Part shown: piece by piece, positions 1 to 13,300 of the stretch
Numbering within the stretch: the stretch's first letter is position 1
How the letters are laid out: each line of letters opens with the position of its first letter
Assembly: GCF_901709675.1 (NCBI RefSeq)
Contig: NC_051088.1
Location: forward strand, 16,358,193-16,422,192
From: Syngnathus acus
Taxonomy: Eukaryota > Chordata > Actinopteri > Syngnathiformes > Syngnathidae
Reading direction: 5' to 3'
DNA length: 64,000 bases
Position numbers and translations under genes: made by a program
Notes under the pieces: model-generated
Databases searched by the model: none
What the model saw: only the letters and a program-made list of their open reading frames with translations
What the model was told of the DNA's origin: nothing

Positions 1-1149
1 AGAAATCTAGACAGTTTCAAGCCAAGACTCAAAGCCAGGATCTCTGAACCACTATGCCGCCAAGTTAAGGACATTTAAGGAGGCTCTCACATGGATGAGT
101 CAAATGCCCCTGTGTATACATTCTATTGTACAGTGCATTACATATGTATTTGTTATGATACTTTACAAATTCTTTAACTGGCGTGAATGTTTATATTCGG
201 TGGATCTGGAATCCAACAGTCAACCATCCCCGAGGTTTACACTGTATTTGTCAAGCAAGCGTTTCAATGGGTAGAGAGTTCCGTCCAGTTTGTCCCGTCC
301 AGTTTGTCTGCGAAATTTAGGTTTGTAGCTCGCTGTAATGACTAACAGATCCTTGTAGATGGTGACATCTGGATTTGAGACCAGCCGATCTTATGAGAAG
401 ACGTCGATTATGAGGGAAAGAAACGGTACAATGTTGGAAATCGGACAAAGCAACTCACATTTTAGAAACTTGGTGCGTCACGATCATGAGAAAAGTTGAG
501 GTAGTCCATGGAGTGAATAATAAAGGCCATGTAAAATTAGGTGTTCAACTTAGTTGTATATCTGTAATAATTTATGAAATAATTTATTATTTTACCATTC
601 AAATCCCTTTCTCAGTTTTTTTGTGTTGTCGCTAGAGGTATAACAAAAGCAAAAAATGTCATTTTCTTTTTTAAAAGGGTGCTATTCCAACCATTTCCCC
701 TATTAAGCTGTTTTTCTCCGCTTATTGGTCAGATACCTGTGTTTTTGGTGAATCCAACTCACAGCAGACTACTAAAGAATGGACAAAGGCCAGAAAAGTC
801 TTTTTTCTTTCATGTATGAGAAGGGTCTTTCTTTTGGTGCTAATTTGTTATGGAACACAATATCCTCAGGGTGTTGAAAATCTGCTCTGAAATGGACGAG
901 TTCAGAGCGAATTTTAAGCACATTTCCTAATTCTTAAGAAGATACATAAACTTGAGCTCCTTGTGTCCATGCTGCCTTTTTGAAATATGTTGCATCATGT
1001 GCCATTAGAAATTGCATCCTCCGTGAAATAGTTGTCTCTCGTGCTTTTGAAAAGAAACAACTCGGTTGTATTTACTTAACAAGGCCTGGATTTTGCAACT
1101 AACCGCTGGTGCTATTCCAACAACTTCTCGTTATCTCTGTGGCTTCCAG
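1..1149. other. vegfc intron sequence, no exon recognised
   Basis: AT-rich non-coding sequence upstream of the first recognised vegfc exon. I see no open frame resembling the VEGF homology domain or the earlier propeptide exon, so the preceding vegfc exons should lie further upstream. Confidence 0.6.
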
Positions 1150-4100
1150 AGGCTTTGGACTCAGGGCTGCTTGCTCTCTGCGGCCCCAACAGGGTTCTGA
1201 AGGAGCCCAGCTGCGAATGCGTCTGTCGAAACGGGCTCACTGAGGCCAGCTGCGGTCCGGGCTGGAAACTGGACCACAACACATGTAAGGGGGGTTTTAA
1301 GATTTGCATGCAGATACAGAAAATGGGGACAGAACCCGGTCTCCAAAAGCATGGAGAATTGATCCTCCCACTAAAATTGTGTATAATTGCCTATGGCAGT
1401 GGTTCGCAAAGTACCGCAGGAAAAAATACTTGGCCCTACAAGTATTGCCATCATAACCAACATTATATGAACTACAGTAAATATGTAGTACAGCCGTTTA
1501 GTAGGCCTAAGCCTTCATCAAAAGTGAGATTCCTCAAAAGTATATTTTATGGTAAGCCACTGTAACATTACATACACTTTGAGCAATACCACTGCGCTTA
1601 AATATATGGGGAAAAAATTTGCTCTTAGATAATTTTCGTTGTTTTGTTGTTATGCGTCGCTTCAACATACTCCTTTGACGTCAATTACTAATTTCCTATT
1701 ACCCGGGGCTTTGCTGCCATCTACTGGCATTTTAAGGTGTTACAAAAGGACCGCCACAAAAAAAACTTCCAAAACTGGCAACTTTTCAGCTAATAGCTGG
1801 GGATGGGTTAAAAAGAAAAGCACCAAAAAAAGGTGAATCTGCAACAAGTGAACTGCAAATAGACAAATAGAATTGGTGAAATTTGCACAGTACCTAAGCA
1901 GATTGTTTCCTGTAGGTGAATGTCAATGCGAAGGTCAGGATGAGGGCAAGTGGTGCCCCGTCGGCCAGCGCTGGAACGAGGAGCTGTGCGGCTGCGTGTG
2001 CACCGCCCAGTGTCCCGGGAATCAACCTCTCAACCCCGACACCTGCTTGTGTCAGTGCAGAGAAAGTCCACAGACATGTCTACGGCAAGGCAAGAGGTTC
2101 AACCCTAACACCTGCAGGTAAGCTGAAAAAAAGAATAGTCAATGTAGCTACTTTCTTTTTCATCCATATTTGCTTTTTACCTGCTAGTTTCGTTGCATTT
2201 TTAGTTTTAATTTCCGGTGAGATAGTCAACCATGACTGATTGACGACATCTTGAGTTCTAGCAAGACGGGGGAAAAAGGGAGAAAAGTGAACGAGGAGCA
2301 TTGAAATCATTCAGAGATGCAAGATATCCCCTCTTCCATTGACTTATTTAAGAGTTTGGTGTTGTCGGCCCAAAGAATGCTTCAAAGCTAATAATAAAAA
2401 GAAAAGACTTGCCTCAAAATTCTCAGTATAAACTGAAAACATATACGGGGTATTTTTTTCCAGTTATTAGCTCATTTAGCATTGTTTTCATTACTCCGCT
2501 CACAATGATAGCAAAGCGATGGGAACATGTTATGATAGCGTGAAAGTCGAGCCAACAATAGCCATTTTTTCCTCAGTATGAGGACTTATTAAGCTGTTGG
2601 AGAGAAACTATTTTCAGAGGTTTATTTTGTTCTGCCAAGTTATCAAAATTCCATCAAAAACAGTAAAAGTCCATTTATACTTTACAGAAGTGTAATACCA
2701 GTATCTGTACTACTTCTGTGAAGCATTCGAGTACTTTTGCAACCCGTCACAAATTTAGGGACAGTCTGAAACACTTCATGTGTGTGTGTATAAAAAAAAT
2801 AAAAGCATAACACGGCTAATATTAGAAAGGTACGCCACCAAAATTCATAATATGGCATCTCCATTTAGCGCACTGCTATTTCTGAATATTTCAAAGCGAT
2901 CACCATTTTATGGGCATAAAGAAGTGACACTCTCCTCACCCGCATCAGGTTTTTTGCGACTTTTGTTCCTCAACTGTCATCCTCATCCCTGCATAAGTAA
3001 CAAAGCCCGAGACCACTTGTGTTGGGAATCGCCCCTTTTGATTCACCTCGTCACTAAACATGATTGTGCTGCTCTCAATCATTTCTTCCTTAATAAATAT
3101 GTAAATAGGAGGCACTCAGAAGAGAAGCAAAATCTAAATGAGCGTCAAACATTGGTGACTCGAAAGCTTCTCCATTGACTTTTGTTTGGATGCTTCCTTT
3201 TATGGACAAGAGACGTCCCCGGCACCCAACCGCGTTCTTAGCTGCGAGCGTGTGGTGCCGTTCCCACAGCTCGCACGCAAGAGGCCTCTGACCCGAGAGG
3301 CCTGAGCTTGCTGACAGTGAGCAGAGCACAGCAACCATCAGGCCGCCGGGCAGCCACAGAGATGGATGGAGTGACAGGACAAAAAGAAAAACATACAAGG
3401 AGACGGGAGCTGAGCCATGAGGGAAAGTTCAGACGTGCGGGTGATTTGTCACAGTGGACGTTCTCAGGCATTTTGTGAGGGAAGAAAGGAGCGCATCAAC
3501 ATGGATTTGCCACAAAAACATCAGCTTGTACTTTTTGTTATGCATGGGATGAGGGTTGCAAAATCCTAGGAATTTTTTTTTTTTTAGGTTGATTGGCAGG
3601 AATTTATGTGAATCAACCAGCAATTTTAAACGGGAAACTGAAACGTAGTTGGCCAAAATGTAATGTTGCATCATCTTGACAAAATCAAGCCAATTTATTA
3701 CAAACAGGGTCATACCTTGCGTTATCCCAAATGAGAGGTTTTGATTGATTTTTAAATAAATTTGCTTAAAGAAATGAACTGTAAAATATATATTTTTTGT
3801 ATTAGGTATCCTGTAATTGACCCAATTGCATATTCAATACAATTGAAACATACTGACTACTTTGAAAGCAAAGCATATATTATAAAATATAAACTCTTTA
3901 GAATTTTTTTATTATCCCTCAACTAAACAATCATTTAAAATTTCAAGAAAAACAAGTTTAAATTCACGCTTTAGAGACCTGAACACATCACCCCCTTTGA
4001 AAAATGTGGAATATTCCCCAAGTCAGTGGTTCACAGCCTTTTTTCAGTGATGTATCCTACTACCCCCTGTGAAATATTTTTTCAGCCAAGTGCGCCCTCC

Positions 4101-4717
4101 CCCATGCAAAGCATTTTTGCATGGGAAAAAACAGTGCAGGGCCATCAGTGTCTGATTTATTCAACTTTGGAACTCCATTTGTTGTTGTATCTCTTGAACT
4201 ATTTGGATATATATAACTCCAAAAACAAGGAAATAATTGACTGAATTGTAAATAAATGTGTGTACATCAAAATAATTGTCAACATAAAGCATCCTCCTTA
4301 GGGATCCTCGTACAAATCTGTTCCCAAATGAAATGTCAGAGATGGGCCAACATATTTTGGGCAGTTCAATGTGTATTATCAGATTCAGAGTGGGGGGGGA
4401 AAAATGTTCGAACAGTCAAATGTCAATCAGTGAAATGTGTGAATCTAATACCTTTCCATTAAATTGCCTTTAGTTGCCTTGTAAACTTTACAGTTTGGAA
4501 TATTTCACTTTGAATTGTCCATGAAAATCAAACGCATGCTTTTTAACAATTTCCCACCCAAGTTGGGACTAATGAAAGGTTTTCCCTTTTTCCACTATTC
4601 CCAAGTTGCTACAGGTTACCCTGCAGGACCCCCAAACGCGCCTGCCTGTCTGGCTTTTACTACAGCCACCAAGTCTGCCAGTGCATCCCCAACTATATGA
4701 AGCCTGCGTGGAATTAG
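1150..4717 (+). CDS. vegfc: VEGF-C, C-terminal part (three last coding exons; 5' end outside window)
   Basis: Coding exons 1150-1284, 1916-2117 and 4606-4717 (stop TAG 4715-4717), each with AG acceptor and GT donor and matching phases. VEGF-C is a secreted ligand of VEGFR-3/VEGFR-2 that drives lymphatic growth. What is seen is the cysteine-rich C-terminal propeptide: repeats of the C-x-C-x-C type (CECVC, CQC, CGCVC, CLCQC), the motif QPLNPDTC, and a last exon reading CYRLPCRT...CQCIPNYMK before the stop. In the family this domain is cleaved off (by furin-type and ADAMTS3/CCBE1-dependent processing) and keeps the precursor near the cell surface. The end resembles VEGF-C (CYRRPC...CRCVPSYWK) and not VEGF-D, which ends in a basic tail. 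The receptor-binding PDGF/VEGF domain and signal peptide are not in the window. Acceptor 4604-4605 gives TCSCYR, which fits the family. Confidence 0.9.
1712..1729 (-). promoter_or_regulatory. CTCF-like motif in vegfc intron
   Basis: On the minus strand the site reads CCAGTAGATGGCAGCA, which fits the CTCF core CCASYAGRKGGCA. Similar words occur at several other non-coding places in this window. A motif match alone does not show binding; such words are also carried by repeats. Confidence 0.35.
4024..4140 (+). mobile_element. hAT-type DNA transposon fragment
   Basis: Starts with CAGTGGTTCACAGCC, a typical hAT terminal inverted repeat (CAGTGGTTCTCAAC-like), followed by TTTTTTCAGTGATGTA and a CCCCCTGTGAAATATTTTTTC block familiar from fish hAT copies. 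No matching right end was found nearby, so it is called a fragment. It lies in the last vegfc intron. Confidence 0.5.
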
Positions 4718-7317
4718 CCGGTCACAGAGTAGAAAAGACAAGATGCCAGCCGAGGACGCCGTTTAAACCTTGGGAAACTTGTGGCCTGACACTACAGAAG
4801 AGACCAAGGGGTGGAGCAGAACAACAAATGAACACTTATTGGATTACAACAGACTTAAGTATGATTCAAGGCGCTAAAAATGCTTGGTCCCACGGGCGGA
4901 TGCAGTAACAGAAGAGGAAATGGGATATATGTGACTCACATGTGTCTGTGTACGGGTGGGCTCTTGTCCAATCGCACCTGGAGAAATGTCAAAAGGCCAG
5001 ATCGGACCAATCCGTTTCAGAGCCAGCTTTGGTACCTGCTGCAACACGCTGGCGCAAGTGCGTCGACACTTTTGTTGAAATGGAAAGTGGAAGAAGATAA
5101 TGACAGAGTAGACTAAAGATGAAATAAGCTCAAGGCAACTTTGCTGCAGGCTGTGAGGTGGAAGCTATGGGCCTTGCGGAGATGTCACAGCAGTATGAAC
5201 ATGACACCAAAATGCTTCCCCCCAACTAAACGTTTGCATTCCTACCAGAGGGCACACACTGTCCATCTTGTAAACCCTGTTTTTTCTTCATCATTCACTT
5301 CAGAAAGGTAATACAGCTCCTGCTGTAGGGCTGATCTACAGCTTTTTACTTGTAATTTAAATGATCCTAGGCAATATTAAAATGTAAATATTTAATTTTG
5401 TTTGTATTTAAAACAAAAGTAGTTGTGAAATACTGTATTCAAGAAAATCACTCTGCCAAAGTCCATGTTTTGATTGGTGATGCTACCAACAGTGCTAAAA
5501 GAATGAATCCTAATATTTTAGAAAAAGAAAGTCTGAAATGTTTCATATTCCTTTCTGAAGTATTCCCCCCCTCACTTTCAATTAAATGATCTACTGACAA
5601 ATGTCTGGACATTGTTTATTATATTTAAAACATTAAAATTAATTGAAATAATGAAAACCTTCCCATGCTAATATTTGTGTAACTATACAACACAAACAGA
5701 CCTGCAGAGACAAGTAATTTAGGTGAGCCTCGGGCAACACTTGGTGGTGCAGGCGTATTTGAATCAACATTTACTTCTATTAAAGAGAATTAAAAAAAGG
5801 CCACAAGAAATTTGCTGGAAACATACCGACAGCCTGCTGTAATAGAAATAGAATCAATAATGTGAAATACGTTTTATTTCTTTCCCCAAACAAATATAAA
5901 CTGCGCTCCAGCAAACCCTGACATAAGCAATTGAAACTCTAATATGTACAATATAAAAAAAATAAAATAAATAGAACCTGCTGCAAAGTTAAAACTGTGG
6001 TTCTGCAATTCGTTGAAGCCTAGGCAATGTATATAGCAGATACAGTTCAATGACAAAGATGCAATATTTGTCAAATAGTCAATGCAATGAAGCAAACCTG
6101 CAAAAAAATAACTTGGTTAGGGTAAGAAATGCTGCAGTGACTTCAGAACTATGAGTGAAAGCTGACCCCTAGTGGCAGCACCAAGAAAAGATCAAGAGTT
6201 TGAAATTGGAAATTCATTTCATTGTCCAATGTTAAAAGTATGACCTTGTAGATTATGACAAGAGTGCAAAATGCAAACAAAGCATCTTTTTTTTTCCTTT
6301 CTTATGGCTTACTGATGGAGAAAGAGTATCCTTGCGGCAGTTCTGTCTGTGTCGGTTGCGGTCGACTCTGGCGAAACAGGAAAGGGTGGATCCAGGGCAG
6401 GCACTTCAGTACAAACGTTCAGCAAAACTGACTGGGCTTCTGCAGGCTTTTAACTCATCGACTAGCCACCGGCCTTCGCGCTTTTGGTCTGTACAGCATA
6501 CATTATTAAGTCTTGAAGTGGTCTGGTGGACTTTGATCCACCCCACAGTCCCATACAAGTTCCACCGGCCAGTCACTTCTGCATCCACAAGGTCCGCTCA
6601 CTTAGATTCAAGTCAGGTAGTTCAACAATTCCCTGCAACGCAAAGAATACAAGTGACTGCTTTTAGGTTCCGATTAGCCACAATAGCAGAGAGAAACTCA
6701 ACATTCCGCAAAGACGTCATAGGTACTTCTCCGATGGAAAAATAGCGTGTCATTTGAACTAGGCGGCGTGATTGTGAAAACAGGATGATTTTACTATTGC
6801 TCAGATTAATGGAACTGGATCTTTTTTTTTGGGGGTGGGGGGGGGGCTTTAAACACAAAAACATACACTATCCTCAGGTCAGTCTAACACACATACATAG
6901 ACCTCTCTTCTGTTTTGAGGGGCGAAATAATCCCAAACTTTGGACACTTTAGACTTTTCCTTACTTCTGTTTTCCAGTAACATTAATCTGTGTAGAAAAA
7001 TGATCCCTGCGATGATCATTTAGTTACATAGTCGACAACAAGTGACTCATTGTGGACTAATCGTAAATTGATCATTGATTTTTTTCCAGTCAACAACTCG
7101 TACGCGAGTCACTAGCGCTCCTTGTCAGGCTTGATTGCACAGGCCCCAACCCCGGACTCATTCATCCAATCACCTTCAGACACCTTCATGGTCTTGCAGA
7201 TTGTTGGAACCATAGCACAATAGCTACTCAATATTGTATCAAATAAATGTTTTTTAGTAAAAGGTTATTGATTGACCAACATTTGTCTTCATTGCTGATC
7301 CCACAATATATCACCTA
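4718..7317. other. Convergent 3' region between vegfc and the zinc-finger gene
   Basis: This stretch holds the vegfc 3'UTR (entering from the left) and the zinc-finger gene 3'UTR (from the right, minus strand). No coding exon is recognised. Candidate vegfc poly(A) signals are ATTAAA at 5581-5586 and AATAAA at 5961-5966. A CTCF-like word (CCCCTAGTGGCAGC) lies at 6166-6179. A run of G (6831-6846, GGGGGTGGGG...) could form a G-quadruplex. Open frames here look random. Confidence 0.5.
5873..5878 (-). promoter_or_regulatory. Candidate poly(A) signal (AATAAA) of the zinc-finger gene
   Basis: First AATAAA on the minus strand downstream of the stop at 7318. It implies a 3'UTR of about 1.4 kb. Confidence 0.4.
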
Positions 7318-10300
7318 TCACCAATCGGTCGACTCACCTTCGTCATCAGAGTCAAAGCCAAAGAGGTTGGTACAGTGCTGTAAATGGTGGTGGCGCTGCA
7401 GCTCTTCTGCACTGTTGAACGTCGTGAAGCAATTGGCACACCGATGTCTCTGCGGCGCGACGGTGACGGGAGCCTCCTCCAGCGAGGTGTAGATGTCGGA
7501 TGCCGCCTCCTTCCTTTTTTTGGGCATTGCGGTGAACTTCTCGTCGAGGTAGGCCGTGGGAGGCGCACGCATGTGCTTCTTGCCGTACTCGGCCAGAGTG
7601 TCCATGCACAATGTGGATCCATCGTACTCTTTTGCTAACTTGGACTTCGCTTGACCACGCTTGTCTTTGACAGACTCTGGTGTTTTGTTTCCGTGTAGCT
7701 CCTCACTAGCACAATTGTCCGCGTCTCCCACCTTCACTTCACTGCCGATTGAAGCTTGAGTTTTCGACTCGGTTGCTACTTTAGCAGTACGTTGGTCTGG
7801 ATGGGGTCTTTTCCTGCTACTCTTTACTTCACCTTCTTTACTTGCCTTGGCACCTTTGTTTCTCCGAACATGCACATCCTTTTTTGAAGAAGGTTCTGCT
7901 TGAACTGTTGACGTGGTTGAACTGGAGTCATCACTGGTCACATAAGATGGTTCTTCCGTTGTCTCGCTCTCTAAATTGGGCATGGTGGAAATGGAGACAT
8001 CACTTGCCACATGAGAAGGTTCTTTCGTTGACTTGCTCTCTAAATTTGGCATGGTGGAAATGGAGACATCAGTTGTCACATGAGAAGGTTCTTCCTGTGA
8101 CTTGCTCTCTAAATTGGATGTGATAGACGTGGAGCCATCACACGTCACATTTGAAGGTTCTTTTATGGACATTTGCGTGGTGGGACTGGCGCTATCACTA
8201 GTCACAGCTGAACGTTCTTCCACTGACTTTCTCTCCAAATTGGACATGGTGGAACCAGAGCCATCGCTCATCACATTTGAAGGTTCTTCCCTGGAGACTT
8301 CACTTGTCACGTCTGAAAGTTCTTCCTTGTCCAAATTGGACACGGTAGAAGTGGAGCCACTTCTCGTCGCATCTGAAGGTTCTTCGTTTGATTTTTTATT
8401 CCAATCGGACGTGGTAGAACTGGAGCCATCACTTGTCACATTATGATGTTCTTCATTTGACTTTTTTTCCAAACTGGGGCAGATCGTCCCGTCGACTTTG
8501 TCACCAATCTGAAGCATCTTTCCTGTTTTTTTCTTTTTAGGTCGAGTTTTCTTCACGTTCACCTTAGTGGAAGCAAGAATAAGATCAGCAGGGCTACTTT
8601 TGGAAGAATGCGTTTTCTCTCTCTTTTCATCCCCAGACCTCCGGGCTACATGAGTTGAAGCTGACTGCAGGCTAGACCGTCTGCGGGGACTTTTTCTAAG
8701 AGTAAGCCTTTCCTTCTTTGCCCTACTGGCTTCCAAAGACTCGCTGCCCCTTGAAGCACAGCGCTTCCTCAAATTAAGAACTCTTAATTTGAGTGCATGG
8801 ACAACTGAACTCCGGGATGCTGCAGTTAGAGGGGAGACCCTGTGCAAAGAAATCTTTTGTTCAACACAACTGCTCACTGTTTGTTGGGAATTTGACTTCT
8901 GGTGTAGAATCTCGTCATCGTCATTGACTTCCTCTTGCGTTTCGTTAATTTCTAACTTGGTACTAACCGTTGGAGATGTTGGCGTCTCATGACCGTCTGA
9001 GGTTTCACTCTTTAGACTTTGACTGTTTTGTCCCTTAGTCGTGTTTTCGTCATGTGTTGCTTTGTTTGCCTTTCGTGGACGGCCTCTCGTTTTAGGGAAC
9101 ATTTCAGTTTGGTTGACATGAACCTGCTTTTTCTTGAATTTATGCCTCAGTTTGAGCCTACGTCTGAAAAAGGGTAATTCCCGAGGCTCTGATCTTTGAC
9201 CTTTTCTTAACCTCAGATTCAAACTATGATTACTGGACTGTGCGGTGGTGTCCTTGTTGGAGAGATTCTTCAAAACATTAGAATGCTTGGATTCATTTCT
9301 GTTTTTTAGCTCTCCTTTCGCCATGGGAGGAGGAACACTGGCAGATTTCGCCGTCACATCTCGAGATGCATGCCGCCTTAACACACGAGTGGACTGGCTC
9401 AAAGTCCCTTCCGTAGCTTTTACCTGCATGCAGTTAGGGTTAGGGTCTGTCTGCTGGTCCACAGTCTTAACTGGCTTGATGGGTTTGGAAGCATAGTGCT
9501 CTTTTTCATGAAGGTTCAGTGCCCAGAGACAAATAAATAGTTTGGAACAACCAGGCAAGCAGCACACTGCCTGCAGTGGACTGTGTTTTCTTGCGTGTCG
9601 GCTCATTTCATTTCCAGTTTTGAACCTGGCAGTGCAACCCAGATGAAGGCAAGGATGGCGAGGACTGAGGCGGTGTCTTTCCACATGATGCTGAAAATGT
9701 TCAAAACTCCATAGAACCCTCTTGCAAATACTGCATTTGTTGTTTGCAACTTTCAATGACATTTCTAAAGGTTTGATGTCACCGTAGTGATGCTCGAGAG
9801 CATGGTAGAGAAGAGCAACACGGTTTTTAGAAAGGTCTGTGGACCAATTGCATCCATCTGCTGGACAGTTAATTTTCACTTTGGGCTCTACCCTTTTCTC
9901 CTGAATAGCCTTCTTCCCGTCCTTAATGACATTATTCTTTAAACCTTCAACGCATTTCCTCTTCTGAACCGAAGATGCAAAGGAATCACAAGAGTTGGCC
10001 ATTGCACGAGTCAACTCGCGATGGTCTGCTTTGTCTTCAGTATCGTGTGTTGGAGTTGCCTGGTTGTCTTCAGCTTTTGAGTTGCTATGTTTCATTTGGT
10101 CAAATGTATTATTTTTGTCAAAAAGTCCATTTATCTTGCTTTTGGGAGATTTGCCGTCAATGCACTCATTTGGCTCGTTTTTCTGTACAAATTGACTATC
10201 GACTGCCTTGTCATTTGATCGCAAATTTCTTGATTCTAATTGCAAGTCTGCTTCTGGATGACTAAGAGATTTATCGCAGACAGAGGAGTTCCTCAGCTTC

Positions 10301-13300
10301 CTACTATGGTGATGACCAGACAGGCTGTTGGGAACATTAGCTTTGGCAGAGGTCTTGGGTTGGGAGAAATCTTTGGTTTCTGACTCACAGGTTTGTGGAG
10401 CTTTGCTACTGGCTACCTCTTTGCTTCTTTTGAGCTTCTCAATGTGGTCAGACAAGTGCATCATTGCCAGGAGGTCATCTTTAAAAGTGGTCCCACAAAA
10501 CATACACTCATCCTTACGGAAGTGGAACATAGCATGTATTACTACGCGTCTGCCCTTAAAATCTTTGTGACAAAAAGTACAGCAGTACTCCAACTTGGAT
10601 TCCTCTGTTTCTATTGACTCATCATCCTCAAAGTCATCCTCATAGTCGTCATATTCGGCTAGTGTTTCATGATTATTTCCTTGCATATTACCAGTGGTGG
10701 ATGGTTCTGGCACTGTATGACTGGAGGCATTGGCAAAATTGCTTTCATTTTGGAGCACCGATTGCTTGGAGTTAGCGTCTGTAGGTTGTTTGCAATTCTC
10801 CAAGTCTGGGAGAAGTTCAACTGGAGAAAACTGAGTCACCATCTCTGTTGCTAAGGCTGAAATGTCATCCATATGGTTAGAATGTTCGTTTTGTGCATCC
10901 TCCGTGGTGATGTCTTTGGCCTTGTCAATGCATGTTTTGCCATTTTCAGAATGAGGGCTGAGTGGCTTTGGATTTTGTTCTTCATTTGTGTTTACAAGAG
11001 CTTGTCTACCTTGGAGAGGCGTGTGACACGTAGAGTCAGAGCTTTGAGACGGTAATGTGTTGGACATTGACGGGGTGTAATCAGTATCTTCTATTTTTCC
11101 GCTTTGCGTCTCAAAGGTTGGTGAAAAGTCAATGGACGATGTAGTTGGCTGTTGTGTGACTTTCTCCACTGCGGGGCTTTGTGAAGCTAAAGTCACCTTC
11201 ATTTCAACAGAACGTTCATCACTGAGTTCGAAAGGTGCAACCGTGGAATGGACTTTGTCTGTTTTTGAAGAGTGAGCAGTTTGACCTAAAATACAACTTT
11301 CTGTTCCTTTTAATGCAATTATTTTTTCTGAATAAACTATTTTTTTTATCTCTGTGCTTTCTAAAGGCTCTTTTGCTAACGACTGTAGAACCGGGCTTGG
11401 TGTTTCTGGGTGTTCAGTTGTAAGCGCATCCTCCGAGCTCAAACCAACCCTTGTCTCAGCATTAGGTTTCTCACAAAGCACGCTCTGTGGTTCTTTGAGG
11501 GAACTCCCATGCGCAGAAGAGCGTGTGATTGTTGATACAGATCCATGAATATTTGACCCTTTACCCTTTCCTTTCGGCCTGCGAGCGTAACAGTGCAAGA
11601 GCTGCACAAGCATAGTTTCATCCCTTGCTCGAAGGATGACCTCTTTTCCATGCAGCACCTTCACAGGACGGGAGGGGTCAGGAAGCTTTAGTGTTCGCTT
11701 ATAAAAGAGCATCGGAGGGCATCCTTTCGGTTTGTTGCCGTCTTCGGCGAAAGTTCCCAGCAGCTCATTGTCTGGTAGCGACAGCTCCAAAATTATTTGT
11801 GGAGTAGAAGCTGGTTCAAGAGCATCTGCTGTCTCATGCTTTGTGCAAGAGTTTTCCGACGCCTTGGCTTGTGTGCTGTTCTTGGGCCGACCATTTTCAG
11901 ACCTCTTTAGGGCAGACGACTGATGCACTCTCTGATTTCTCAAACTACGTTTCCTAAGCTTTGACTCTTGTAGATTACCAGAATCTTCCAGGAGCCATTT
12001 GGGTTTTTGAATCCTTCGTTTTGGAGGATCTTTTGCAGATAGTCGAGTAGCTCGTCTTAGCTGCCCAGACCCAATGTCATGTATCCTGTCAAGCTGCCAA
12101 AATGAGCGCCTCAAAGGTTGCGATGATGCTTCCTTTGTAAAACGTGACCTGTGGTTAACCTTTTTTTTCACAGCGTCACTATCATTCAGTCTTGTTTTGC
12201 CTTGAACCAACTTGAGTTTCTTGGGCGACTCCACAGAGCTAATTTCTTTATGCCTCCCATCGTTAGGATTTTTTGCTGTTCCGTTATCAGGAGCCTTTTT
12301 TTTCACGGCATTGCTGTCATTCAGTCCTGTTTTGCCTTGGACCACCTTGAGTTTCTTGGGTGCCTCCTCAGAGCTAATTTCTTTGTGACTGCCATCATTA
12401 TGACAAGGCCTTTTTGCTGTTCCATTATCAGTATTTGCTGTTGATGTACTACACACAAAGGGAAAGTCTTTGGCACAGTAGTTTGGGACCCATGATTCCT
12501 CCATGAGTTCGTCGAGTGAAGCGTCAACCACTTTCTCACTCATCAGTTTCAAACAATTGGTCCGCAAAGCAATGAGGTTCCAAAACTCTGGATCAAAATA
12601 AAGGTCCTTCTTCAAAATCTGCCAATGAAAAAACACACAAACAAAACAATAATACATTGACACGTTATTGTATTGCACGGATATAAATAGTAGGGCCTGA
12701 CCAATTAATGGGGCGGCCAATTAAATTGGCTAATTATAGCCCTTCTAACGTCAGCAAAGAATCATCGCCATAATAAGATTACTAATAAATACTGTAGATG
12801 AAGATAGTGCTTTACCTGCAGCGTTTCAAATCGCGTTTGATTCGTGATGGGACAGTGCTCAACATGGTTGTCCTGGTCTGGAAGCATATACAGGAAATAC
12901 ACCATCTTGTAGGCCCCAACGCTGCGTTCCAAGAAGAAGACAAGCAGCGCACAGGCCCGACACACTTCCAAATCGTTGGGCAGCAGGCCAGCAATAGTTT
13001 TATAGATCAGCGACTTGGTGTTAATGTCACATGGGAGACAAGATTTCAAGGCATCTGCACAAAGCTCCACACAAAACTGGACCCCGTCTGCACCGAGCTA
13101 ACAAGACAGAAACAGTAATCATCAGTTGCATGAGACGATCTCAACTGATTTGTGATTTAGATAAATAGCCAATTCATTTTGATGAGTCGTATTCTCACCT
13201 CTTCAATAACAACTCTGACAAACGGGAAGACAGAGCTGGCGTTGGCAGCAGACAGCATTAGCCGACGGCTTTCTTCCAGAAAAGCTTGCTTGGAAGTATT

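Noticed and set aside
1398-1562. Possible short hAT element in a vegfc intron (CAGTGGTTCGCAAAG at the left)
   Set aside because: The supposed right end (GTAAGCCACTG) matches poorly and no 8-bp duplication was found.
9425-9450. TTAGGGTTAGGG inside the zinc-finger coding exon
   Set aside because: It encodes Asp-Pro-Asn-Pro-Asn in an unbroken frame; two telomere units by chance in coding sequence need no special origin.
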